Shown here in pieces: positions 1 to 7,243 of a stretch of 8,910 nt of DNA. The notes beneath the pieces were generated by a model. That model saw nothing but the letters and a program-made list of their open reading frames with translations. It ran no database searches and had not been told where the DNA came from. Location: positions 1 to 8,910 of the forward strand of contig JAIOHO010001062.1 in assembly GCA_019912905.1 (NCBI GenBank), in the 5' to 3' direction. Numbering within the stretch: position 1 is the stretch's first letter; the number at the start of each line of letters is the position of its first letter. A program made the position numbers and the translations under genes. The stretch comes from Anaerolineae bacterium. Lineage in GTDB: Bacteria; Chloroflexota; Anaerolineae; Aggregatilineales; Phototrophicaceae.

Positions 1-427
1 CCTCGATGCGCTGCGTGACCCCGGCAACCTGGGGACGATGCTGCGCACGGCAGGCGCGGCGGGCGTGCAGGCGGTGCTGCTCTCCCCGGACTGCGCCGAC
101 CCCTATAATCCTAAAGTACTGCGGGCAGGCATGGGTGCGCATTTCCGCATCCCGCTGGCGACGCTGGACTGGCCGCAGATTGCCACGATCTGCGCGCCGC
201 TGCGAGTTTATCTGGCCGACAGCGCGGGCGGCGTCCGCTACGATCAGGCGGACTGGTCGGCTCCCTGGGCGCTGCTCATCGGCAGCGAAGCCCACGGCGC
301 GGGCACCCAGGCGCTGGATCTGGCGGCGGCGCGCATCTTTATCCCCATGAGCGCCGCGACCGAATCGGTCAACGCGGCGATGGCGGCCAGCGTGATCCTG
401 TTCGAGGCGCTGCGCCAGCGGTTATAA
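1..427 (+). CDS. SpoU/TrmH-family RNA 2'-O-methyltransferase, C-terminal part
   Basis: This is a partial gene: the open frame enters from the left edge (frame starts at base 2) and stops with TAA at 425-427, leaving 141 visible residues. Such enzymes transfer a methyl group from S-adenosylmethionine to a ribose 2'-OH in rRNA or tRNA, using the knotted SPOUT fold. All three SpoU motifs are visible. Motif 1 is LDALRDPGNLGTMLRTA at the edge. Motif 2 is NPKVLRAGMGAHFRIP at about 107-154. Motif 3 comprises LIGSEAHGAG followed by IPMSAATESVNAAMAASV near 341-395. Ala stands where many members have Val in the ESLNVAVA segment (here ESVNAAMA). The missing N-terminus would normally hold the RNA-recognition domain, so the specific target (23S rRNA as in RlmB, or tRNA as in TrmH) cannot be decided. 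The family call is firm; the substrate is not. Confidence 0.93.
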   Translation, partial: LDALRDPGNLGTMLRTAGAAGVQAVLLSPDCADPYNPKVLRAGMGAHFRIPLATLDWPQIATICAPLRVYLADSAGGVRYDQADWSAPWALLIGSEAHGAGTQALDLAAARIFIPMSAATESVNAAMAASVILFEALRQRL

Positions 428-428
428 T
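401..428 (+). promoter_or_regulatory. Possible sigma70-type promoter for the secreted protein at 456
   Basis: A perfect -10 hexamer TATAAT lies at 423-428, overlapping the TAA stop of the methyltransferase. The best -35 candidate is TTCGAG at 401-406 with a 16-base spacer, and it is poor (only the first two bases match TTGACA). Initiation near 435 would leave a leader of about 20 bases before the ATG at 456. The -10 match is visible; its use is inferred. Read-through from the methyltransferase is the alternative. Confidence 0.35.
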
Positions 429-455
429 CGCGTCTCTATCTGCAACGGATGCGGC

Positions 456-1073
456 ATGAAGCATCATCTCATGACCAAACGGATCATTGTTTCGATGGCG
501 ACGGCCTGCGGCTGCCTGGCCCTGATCGTGCTGGCGATTGGGATGGGACACGCGGACCCCACACAGCCATCCCCAGTGGGGCGCGGCGCGTTCTGCGAAC
601 TTCCCTGCTGGCGCGGCATTCATCCCGGCGAAACACTCATTGCTCAGGCCAACCGCATCCTGATGGCGCAGGGGTATACGGCGGAGAACAGCGGCGTGTA
701 TATCCACTATAGGCCGCCGGGTGACATGCCGGGCTGCACCGTGCGGTTGCAGCAGCACGAGGCGTTCGTCACCGAGACTCGACTGAGCGGCTGCCCGGAC
801 CTGGACCTGGGTGACGTGCTGGCAGCGCTGGGTGGGCCGGACCAGTTGACCCCAAATTTGCTCACGGTTGGCTTTGAGGGGGGTGCGGTGCGCGTGCAGT
901 TGGATGCGCCGGACTGCGGCGAGTCGCTTTCGCCGCACACCGCGGTCCAGTATGTCAGCCTGTCGCAGCCCAATGGTCCGGCAGCGGCAGCAAATCTTGC
1001 CCGCTGGCAGGGTTTCGCACTGTCCTGGCGCTACTGGCGCGCGTTGCCGAACTTCGTCGTACTGGCCTGCTGA
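456..1073 (+). CDS. Secreted cysteine-containing protein of unknown function
   Basis: A 205-residue protein. The N-terminus has a basic stretch (MTKR, residues 6-9) followed by a hydrophobic segment at about residues 10-30, which reads as a signal peptide or membrane anchor. The ATG at 456 gives MKHHLM; the in-frame ATG at 471 (MTKRI) is an equally good start, and neither has a strong Shine-Dalgarno sequence. After the signal there are six cysteines (C47, C51, C94, C113, C154, C205), enough for three disulfides outside the cytosol. The FCELPCWRGIHPGE segment (residues 46-59), and the later LGDVLAALGGPD (118-129), resemble secreted Chloroflexota proteins of unknown function known to me only from memory. 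The opposite strand is also open here (369-1106), but this strand has the signal peptide and the recognisable pattern. The gene follows the methyltransferase by 28 bases and may be co-transcribed with it. No enzymatic motif is seen. Confidence 0.75.
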   Translation: MKHHLMTKRIIVSMATACGCLALIVLAIGMGHADPTQPSPVGRGAFCELPCWRGIHPGETLIAQANRILMAQGYTAENSGVYIHYRPPGDMPGCTVRLQQHEAFVTETRLSGCPDLDLGDVLAALGGPDQLTPNLLTVGFEGGAVRVQLDAPDCGESLSPHTAVQYVSLSQPNGPAAAANLARWQGFALSWRYWRALPNFVVLAC

Positions 1074-1396
1074 CCGCTCGCCAGAGAGCGCTGCACCGCC
1101 GTTCACAGCGAGTATCGAGCGTGATCGTATTTCGTACTCTGCCCGGCGCAGCGCTCACTGAGCATACGTCCGGCAATGGCTGATTGGATTGTTTTGCCTG
1201 TTTCGTGCGCCCACCCACAGCGGAATTCGAGCCTTCAGCCAGGGCGTTTCATGAGATATTCAGGAATTTTTTACGCGGCCTTCGTTGACTCGACTTACGA
1301 AAAATCCTATATTAATTACATCATTAGCAAACATTCCATTCGTATCTTTCCATCCGGTCTCATTCAAGCATCTCAGTAGACCAGAGGACCCGAACC
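1074..1396. other. Non-coding stretch, becoming AT-rich towards its right end
   Basis: These 323 bases separate two plus-strand genes. The left half is GC-rich with no convincing gene or clear U-tailed terminator. From about 1254 to 1380 the composition becomes AT-rich, and this part holds the promoter at 1285-1313. A 67-codon open frame at 1176-1379 is not accepted as a gene: it has no Shine-Dalgarno sequence, no recognisable domain, and it contains the promoter. The change of composition fits the left border of an acquired segment. No att-like direct repeat or integrase was seen. Confidence 0.6.
1285..1313 (+). promoter_or_regulatory. Strong sigma70-type promoter for the 97-residue protein gene
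   Basis: TTGACT at 1285-1290 and TATATT at 1308-1313 are separated by exactly 17 bases. Each box differs from its consensus (TTGACA, TATAAT) at one position. Initiation would fall near 1320, giving an AT-rich 5' leader of about 75 bases before the ATG at 1397. The match is visible; activity is inferred. It is the best promoter in the window. Confidence 0.7.
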
Positions 1397-1690
1397 ATGC
1401 AGTCAAGTGACCCTTATCTGTTCAGCACGCGGCTGAACACGCTGAAAAAAGCCATTCCCACCTGGATTACCAATTTACAGGGGACTGGCAATATGGAGTT
1501 AAACCAGGTCGTCAACGAGCTTCACGGCTTGATCCATGACGTATCGGATCCCACGCCGGACAGCGCTCATGTGCGCAGTCAGGTGGGCAGCCTCTACCGC
1601 CGGGTGCAGTCGATCCAGGGGCGGCATAAGGAACCGTATCAATCACGCCTCAAAGAATTGGAACTCGAACTGGCGAAGCTGCGGGCGTAA
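1397..1690 (+). CDS. Small helical protein of unknown function (97 aa)
   Basis: Not recognised. The start is well supported: AGAGGA at 1383-1388 sits 8 bases before the ATG at 1397, and a strong promoter lies upstream. The protein has no signal peptide, membrane segment or cysteine, so it is probably cytosolic. The second half looks helical, and the end is rich in Leu, Glu and Lys (roughly residues 82-97, LKELELELAKLRA), like a short amphipathic helix or coiled coil. It could be a small regulator, a structural subunit or an antitoxin-like protein, but nothing in the sequence decides this. It is a complete single-gene unit with its own promoter and terminator, facing the OLD-like gene tail to tail across a 67-base gap. 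Codon use and GC content resemble the chromosome more than the OLD-like gene does. Confidence 0.75.
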   Translation: MQSSDPYLFSTRLNTLKKAIPTWITNLQGTGNMELNQVVNELHGLIHDVSDPTPDSAHVRSQVGSLYRRVQSIQGRHKEPYQSRLKELELELAKLRA

Positions 1691-1721
1691 ACGCCGCATC
1701 CACGCACGGTCCATAGCGGAT

Positions 1722-1752
1722 ACAGGGTCGCTCAGGCGGCCCTGTTTTATTT
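1722..1752 (+). terminator. Intrinsic terminator after the 97-residue protein gene
   Basis: The arms ACAGGGTCGC (1722-1731) and GCGGCCCTGT (1736-1745) form a 10-pair stem (one G-T pair) around a TCAG tetraloop. The stem is followed at once by a T-rich tract (TTTTATTT, 1745-1752), the classic plus-strand form. On the minus strand the hairpin is not followed by a U-tract, so it is not clearly bidirectional, although it lies just past the end of the convergent gene. Confidence 0.85.
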
Positions 1753-1757
1753 GCAGG

Positions 1758-3224
1758 TCATGCGCAATTCTTTATGCGTTCCAATAGATTTATCAACTCA
1801 TCAGGAATGTTGACTAAATCATTGATCGTCAATTGGTTAACAACTTCTTGGCAAAGTTCAGTTTTGGTTTTGCGTATAACGCCTATTGTTACATATTGGT
1901 CCTCAATCCTGATCTGGCGAAAGACGTCATCAGGGGTACATCTAAATATCTTCCCCATAATGCTTGTTGGATAGTAATATTCGATTCCGTTCTTCGACCA
2001 GACTTTGATATTTTCCTTCTCGATGCCTTGATTCGCCAATCGGCCCAATTTGGCACTATGGCGTTGATCTATTGCGATAAACACACGATTTTTATATGGG
2101 CTGGTTTGGAGATCACCGAGAAACTGAGTCAAGGTATGTACTTGTTTTGTTATCCCGTCCCCACCCGCAGAGACCACTGTCACATTCTTCTCAGTACCAG
2201 ACAGGTAGAATTGGATTAATTTCGATAAGTAGTCACGATCAGTTGTGCCCTCCACGATGACAATCGCCGAGGGTAAAAACAGAGTTTCAAGTTCATTGCC
2301 CAGCATACTGAATTGCAGGTGATGCAAGTCGCCCGGAGATTTGACCGGCTCAATTGAGACCCTCTTTCCTTGCTTGCGGACAACGAAATTATCGTCATAG
2401 ACCCTTCGATTCAGAAACAGGTGCGAATGGGTTGCGATAAAGATGTGCTTCAAATGCGGAAACATCTCATGACGTCGATCTGAGTCAAAAAGATACCGCG
2501 CCAGCGCAGATTGAATCTTTGGGCTTAGTCCTAGTTCTGGCTCATCAATCAACAATACTTCTACACTATCAATCAAGAGAGTACCTACAAGGGTCATCAG
2601 CAGACGAGTGCCTGTGCTTCCCAGAGCCAAATCCTCATCATCCATTGAAATGTACCAACCGCTAAACCTGTAATCAGGCCGAACGGGCTTCCAGGCAAAA
2701 TCGTTTCCAAGTAAATCGCCACATATTTCGAGCAATTTATCGAGTTTCTCATTGTTAAGAGATACTATGATTCTCTGAAGATCAAGATAATTCGGCTCAG
2801 TATTCTGTGAGCTTGTATAGAATTGTTGAAGGAACTGACGATAAAATTGTGGTTGTTCAGGCTGGTTACCACCTTGAATGATACCTACATGATAAAAACG
2901 ATTCACCCCTACGGGGAGGGCTTTATCACCAAAATGTTTATAAAGTGATTTCAATAAAAGAGATTTACCGCTATTGTTAGCACCGGAGAATATAGTTATC
3001 TCTCTCTGTGATCTCTGTTCAGCCAAATCCTCAATTGACGGCATAAATTCGATATCGATCTTTTTGATTTGGTCATATCTTATCCAGTTCTCAATACCTC
3101 CTATGCTGACACGAGGATCATGTGCCTTTCCTTGCTCGAAGGCGCGAAACATTTCTTCAGATGTGCCATATACTATTTCATCGTCTTCCCCGATCCATGC
3201 GAATTCACCGTAAAAGCTATCCAT
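1758..3224 (-). CDS. OLD-like ABC-type ATPase with C-terminal TOPRIM domain
   Basis: A 488-residue cytosolic protein. OLD-family proteins couple an ABC ATPase to a TOPRIM nuclease; many act in phage defence or DNA processing. ATPase motifs: Walker A GANNSGKS (81-88), a signature-like GSTGT (202-206), Walker B VLLIDEP (223-229) running into ELGLSP (230-235), and the switch histidine in IATHSH (263-268). TOPRIM region: IVIVEGTTDRDYL (321-333, E325 and D329), SAGGDG (352-357), IAIDQRH (383-389), and GIEYYYP with E415. The Asp two residues after D386, expected in a DxD motif, is replaced by Arg388. About 60 residues precede the first ATPase strand. The gene is AT-richer than its neighbours: a hand count gives 22 G+C in 60 bases at 2761-2820, against 43 in 60 at 3361-3420 in lpdA, which suggests transfer. 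No partner helicase, reverse transcriptase or second effector gene lies next to it. The ATG at 3222-3224 has only a weak GAGA-type ribosome site; a TAAAAT at 3262-3267 could be its -10 box. The family call is firm; a defence role is inferred. Confidence 0.9.
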   Translation of the reverse strand: MDSFYGEFAWIGEDDEIVYGTSEEMFRAFEQGKAHDPRVSIGGIENWIRYDQIKKIDIEFMPSIEDLAEQRSQREITIFSGANNSGKSLLLKSLYKHFGDKALPVGVNRFYHVGIIQGGNQPEQPQFYRQFLQQFYTSSQNTEPNYLDLQRIIVSLNNEKLDKLLEICGDLLGNDFAWKPVRPDYRFSGWYISMDDEDLALGSTGTRLLMTLVGTLLIDSVEVLLIDEPELGLSPKIQSALARYLFDSDRRHEMFPHLKHIFIATHSHLFLNRRVYDDNFVVRKQGKRVSIEPVKSPGDLHHLQFSMLGNELETLFLPSAIVIVEGTTDRDYLSKLIQFYLSGTEKNVTVVSAGGDGITKQVHTLTQFLGDLQTSPYKNRVFIAIDQRHSAKLGRLANQGIEKENIKVWSKNGIEYYYPTSIMGKIFRCTPDDVFRQIRIEDQYVTIGVIRKTKTELCQEVVNQLTINDLVNIPDELINLLERIKNCA

Positions 3225-3277
3225 AGAATCTGTATCTCAACCATATTTGGCAATAGCTTTGATTTTAATCAGTTAAC

Positions 3278-3314
3278 GAAAAACATAAAGGGTGTAGAAA
3301 CCTCCTACACCCTT
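3278..3314 (-). terminator. Intrinsic terminator of lpdA
   Basis: On the minus strand, the arms AAGGGTGTAG and CTACACCCTT (plus-strand span 3288-3314) form a perfect 10-pair stem around a 7-base loop, followed by TATGTTTTT. It begins 29 bases past the lpdA stop codon and lies in the gap before the OLD-like gene, so it should isolate the two same-strand genes. Confidence 0.8.
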
Positions 3315-3342
3315 GCTACACTCCATCGAAGTAGCCGGTCAT

Positions 3343-4746
<1,404 letters not shown>

Positions 4747-4785
4747 GAGAGTCTCCTTGTGAATGGGTGGATCTATGTGCGTCCC

Positions 4786-4791
4786 ATTATA
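4786..4791 (-). promoter_or_regulatory. Probable -10 box of the lpdA promoter
   Basis: The minus strand reads TATAAT exactly here, 39 bases upstream of the lpdA ATG. The -35 region (about 4809-4814, GTCCTT on the minus strand) is poor, so the promoter is either weak, activator-dependent, or relies on other contacts. The 121-base gap from the upstream gene supports independent transcription. No U-tailed terminator was found between the two genes, so some read-through is possible. Confidence 0.5.
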
Positions 4792-4867
4792 ACGAGGCTT
4801 GTATCAAAAAGGACAGTGCGCACAGGCCAATTCCTACACGCACTGCCTCTGATGAAATGACGCAGGT

Positions 4868-6424
4868 CTAACGCGCAAGGCTGAGCTTCAGCCGAATTCC
4901 GGCGTCGATCACCTGATAGAGCACGGTGGTATCACTGTCGGGTGGTAGATTCAGTCTGACGCGGGTGCTGGTCCCCTGGCCTGTGCGTTGAATTTCCAGG
5001 ACATAGGCGCGTTGGATTACCGGAACCCAGATTTCAGGGTCGTGCGTCGGAGGAACCAACATCAGGATGTCCACCAGACTGTTAATATCCACCTGGGGCG
5101 GGACGTCCTCTGGATCGGCGATGTTCAGCGTGACCTGCACGGAGTCTGCGCCATCGTAATTGTCCGGGAATGGTGATGGCGTATGCGTCGCCGTCGTGGT
5201 TGCTGTCACTGTCGGCACAAAGGTCGCGGATGGGATAATTGTCGCAGTTGCGGCGGCGGCCTGCACGGGAATCGGCGTGGCGGTCGCTACCGGCGAGGCA
5301 TCCAGCGGGATGAGCGGCGCAGTCATTTTGTCGATCTGCGGTACGCCTTCGGGAGCCAGCCAGGTGATGCATTCCGGCGGCAGTGCCTGGGCAGGCAGCC
5401 AGCCGCGCACCCCGCTCTGGACGACCAGCAGCCAGGAATCGCCCATGTTCAGGTCGAGCGAACCTTCGATGTGCAGGCTGGGGTCGAAGGGCAGCTCGGC
5501 GATGAGTCCCGCGGCCTTGGTCGGCCCGGCAAACAGCAAAAGCTGCTGCGGCGGACACACCGGCGAGGGGGTGAAGGCCGCAAACGGCACCATCGTCGGG
5601 GTTGCCAGCGCCAAACTGCCTGTGGACAATGCACCGGGGAACACGGGCGGGCACACCTGCTGGAGGATGTCGGCCTGCACCCAGCCGCGTACGATCACGG
5701 CTTGGCCGCTCCCGGCGTCGACACTGACCAGATACCAGACGGTGCCATTCTGACTGTTGGTAAACGTGCCTTCGATCTGGAAGGTCGCATCCAGCACCGT
5801 ATCCATCAGCGCGACGGAGTCGCTGCTGGGGTTGGCGTAGATCGTGAGGGTGACCGGCTGGCACGCGCCGGGAGAAAACTCGGTCATCTGCGTAGGCTGC
5901 AAGATGGCAAAAGCCTGGGCTGCCTGCTCGGTGGCCTGCTTCTGCGCGGCTTCGACCAGGGCCTGGGCCGACGCCAGTTGCGACTGCGCCGCCTGATAGG
6001 TGGCCTGGGCGATGATGGCGGTCGCCGTCCACATGAATTGATCCTGGGGGATGGGGGTGAGCTGCTCCTGGGCTGCGCCGGAGAGATTGGTGCCTTCCGG
6101 CCTGGGCGCATTCATCATGACGACCGCCAGTCCGCCGAACAGCAGCAGGGCAATGGCGGCAGCCAGCGTCACGGGCAGACTGCGTGGGAGGTGGAGGCCG
6201 GACGTTTGGATAGTTTCGCTGATTCGCATCGGTGAGTTCTCCTTGTGAGAAGCGCGCGCCTGAAGCGCGGTGACCAATTGGGCTTCGAGGCTGTCCTGAA
6301 AGTCCGGGCTTGCCTGGGCGATAGTTCCCCTCAGGGCTGCCAGCACACGATCGTCGGTCGAATGGCCGTTGTGCCGCAGGTGCTCCCACTGTTCCAGGTT
6401 CGACTGATCGTGAGGGTCATTCAT
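4868..6424 (-). CDS. Single-pass membrane anti-sigma-like protein with SH3-like domains and a CpaB/RcpC-like C-terminus
   Basis: A 518-residue protein, probably the anti-sigma partner of the ECF sigma factor just upstream. The start is the ATG at 6422-6424: GGAGGAGG (6431-6438) lies six bases before it and the ATG overlaps the sigma stop as ATGAATGA, implying translational coupling. An in-frame start at 6502 would only extend it into the sigma gene. Layout: charged cytosolic N-terminus (1-80); membrane helix at about 84-104; Ala/Gln-rich helical stretch (132-175); SH3-like domain 1 (about 189-258); SH3-like domain 2 (about 290-352); Thr/Pro/Ala linker (376-420); C-terminal domain (425-518) whose VDILMLVPP and final VIDAGIRLKLSLAR resemble the CpaB/RcpC family of Flp pilus assembly. 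The outer part presumably senses envelope or cell-wall state. No Cys/His zinc motif is visible in the N-terminus, so it is not a classic ZAS anti-sigma factor. The function rests on gene order and topology. Confidence 0.82.
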   Translation of the reverse strand: MNDPHDQSNLEQWEHLRHNGHSTDDRVLAALRGTIAQASPDFQDSLEAQLVTALQARASHKENSPMRISETIQTSGLHLPRSLPVTLAAAIALLLFGGLAVVMMNAPRPEGTNLSGAAQEQLTPIPQDQFMWTATAIIAQATYQAAQSQLASAQALVEAAQKQATEQAAQAFAILQPTQMTEFSPGACQPVTLTIYANPSSDSVALMDTVLDATFQIEGTFTNSQNGTVWYLVSVDAGSGQAVIVRGWVQADILQQVCPPVFPGALSTGSLALATPTMVPFAAFTPSPVCPPQQLLLFAGPTKAAGLIAELPFDPSLHIEGSLDLNMGDSWLLVVQSGVRGWLPAQALPPECITWLAPEGVPQIDKMTAPLIPLDASPVATATPIPVQAAAATATIIPSATFVPTVTATTTATHTPSPFPDNYDGADSVQVTLNIADPEDVPPQVDINSLVDILMLVPPTHDPEIWVPVIQRAYVLEIQRTGQGTSTRVRLNLPPDSDTTVLYQVIDAGIRLKLSLAR

Positions 6425-6971
6425 AGCGGGCCTCCTCCGGCTGGTAGCTCCGGCGCAGATCGTCCAGCGCGCGGGACAGATGCGAGGCGATGGTACGTTC
6501 ATCCAGCTTCAGCACGCGGGCGATCTCCTGATTGCGCAGCCCGCCGAAGAACCGCAGGGTGAGGATCTCCCGGCGGCGCGGCGGCAGATCAGCGATCAGG
6601 CTGCTGAGATAGGCGAACTGCTCCTTGCGGGCCAGGGCACTGTCCGGCGCGAGATGATGCGCCTGAATTTCCGGTAGATCGTCCAGCGGCAGCGGCTCCC
6701 TCTCGGTGCGGTGCTGCCGGTAGAACTGGTTGACCTGATTGTGGACGATGCGGAAGACCCAGGCCGCGAACGACCCTTCCCCGCGATCCTGAAAGCGCCC
6801 CAGGCTGCGAGCCACCTGCATAAAGACCTCCGCGACGACGTCCTCGGCGTCTTCGACCCGCCGCACCCGGTAGGCGACATAGGCAAAGACGCGCGGGAAG
6901 TAGCGCCGGTACAATTCACGAAATGCGTCTGGATCGTGCGGCACCTGCTGCACGAGTTGTTCGTCTGTCAT
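6417..6971 (-). CDS. ECF-type RNA polymerase sigma factor
   Basis: Directs RNA polymerase to a small set of promoters, usually in response to envelope signals. From the ATG at 6969-6971 the protein has 184 residues, normal for the group. Region 2 spans about 15-82: AFRELYRRYFPRVFAYV, then DAEDVVAEVFMQV (41-53), the conserved -10 recognition helix, then WVFRIVHNQVNQFYR (71-85). Region 4 spans about 120-175, with LPPRRREILTLRFF (129-142) and the helix-turn-helix GLRNQEIARVLKLDERTIASHLSRAL. The frame is open upstream to 7139, but those extra 56 residues look nothing like a sigma factor. The chosen start has only a modest AAAGGG about 11 bases upstream, and an in-frame ATG at 7017-7019 is the alternative. 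The stop overlaps the next gene by 8 bases, typical of a coupled sigma/anti-sigma pair. No confident promoter was found upstream. Confidence 0.93.
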   Translation of the reverse strand: MTDEQLVQQVPHDPDAFRELYRRYFPRVFAYVAYRVRRVEDAEDVVAEVFMQVARSLGRFQDRGEGSFAAWVFRIVHNQVNQFYRQHRTEREPLPLDDLPEIQAHHLAPDSALARKEQFAYLSSLIADLPPRRREILTLRFFGGLRNQEIARVLKLDERTIASHLSRALDDLRRSYQPEEARYE

Positions 6972-7150
6972 GCGCGCGATGACCCTTTCCAGTCGGCCAT
7001 TCTCAATAGTAAAACGCATTCCGGGCGGAAATACTGCACCGGCTTGGGAATCCAAACAACTGACTTCGATTTCCGCGCCGGGGTTGGCGGAATAGGAGAC
7101 GGCTTCTATAAGGGTCGGGTTGGTTTTATGGTGATTCAATGACCCCGATG

Positions 7151-7217
7151 GTAGGGGCTACGCTTGCGCCGCTCTGGACACGGCATACCCTGATGGGCAC
7201 CGCATGGGTGCCCCTAC
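7151..7217. repeat. Inverted-repeat element, possibly a REP/MITE-like unit
   Basis: GTAGGGGC at 7151-7158 is the exact reverse complement of GCCCCTAC at 7210-7217. Inside, GGGCACC (7195-7201) and GGTGCCC (7207-7213) form a 7-pair hairpin around a 5-base loop, and this hairpin overlaps the right outer arm. The 67-base unit sits in the gap between the FecR-like gene and the sigma gene. Short palindromes with GTAGGGGC and GCCCCTAC ends are common intergenic repeats in some Chloroflexota and cyanobacteria as I recall. Only one copy is present here, so dispersal cannot be judged. It has no U-tract and is not a standard terminator. Confidence 0.5.
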
Positions 7218-7243
7218 AGGTTGGTAAATCAATAGTGAGGCGT

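Noticed and set aside
369..1106. 245-codon minus-strand open frame opposite the six-cysteine secreted protein
   Set aside because: It would overlap the end of the methyltransferase and shows an Arg/Ala-rich shadow composition; the plus-strand frame has a signal peptide and a motif.
1176..1379. 67-codon open frame in the gap before the 97-residue protein gene
   Set aside because: It has no ribosome site, no domain and no downstream coupling, and the strong promoter lies inside it.
1758..3340. Possible full Gabija, PARIS or retron defence locus
   Set aside because: Only the OLD-like gene is present. No UvrD-type helicase, DUF4435 partner, reverse transcriptase or structured non-coding RNA could be seen beside it.
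1254..3342. Mobile element with integrase or att repeats around the AT-rich segment
   Set aside because: No integrase, transposase, tRNA or matching flanking repeat was found; composition alone supports transfer, not a specific mechanism.
5183..6235. 350-codon plus-strand open frame opposite the anti-sigma-like gene
   Set aside because: Its Arg/Gly/His-rich composition is a mirror of GC-biased third positions. The minus-strand protein has a membrane helix, SH3-like repeats and translational coupling to sigma.
5082..6389. 435-codon minus-strand open frame overlapping the anti-sigma-like gene in another frame
   Set aside because: The Arg/Pro/His-rich translation has no domain, and the alternative frame has the ribosome site and recognisable domains.
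6972..7139. 56-residue N-terminal extension of the sigma factor
   Set aside because: Typical ECF proteins start close to region 2, and the extension has no sigma-like features. The start at 6971 gives the usual length, though 7019 remains possible.
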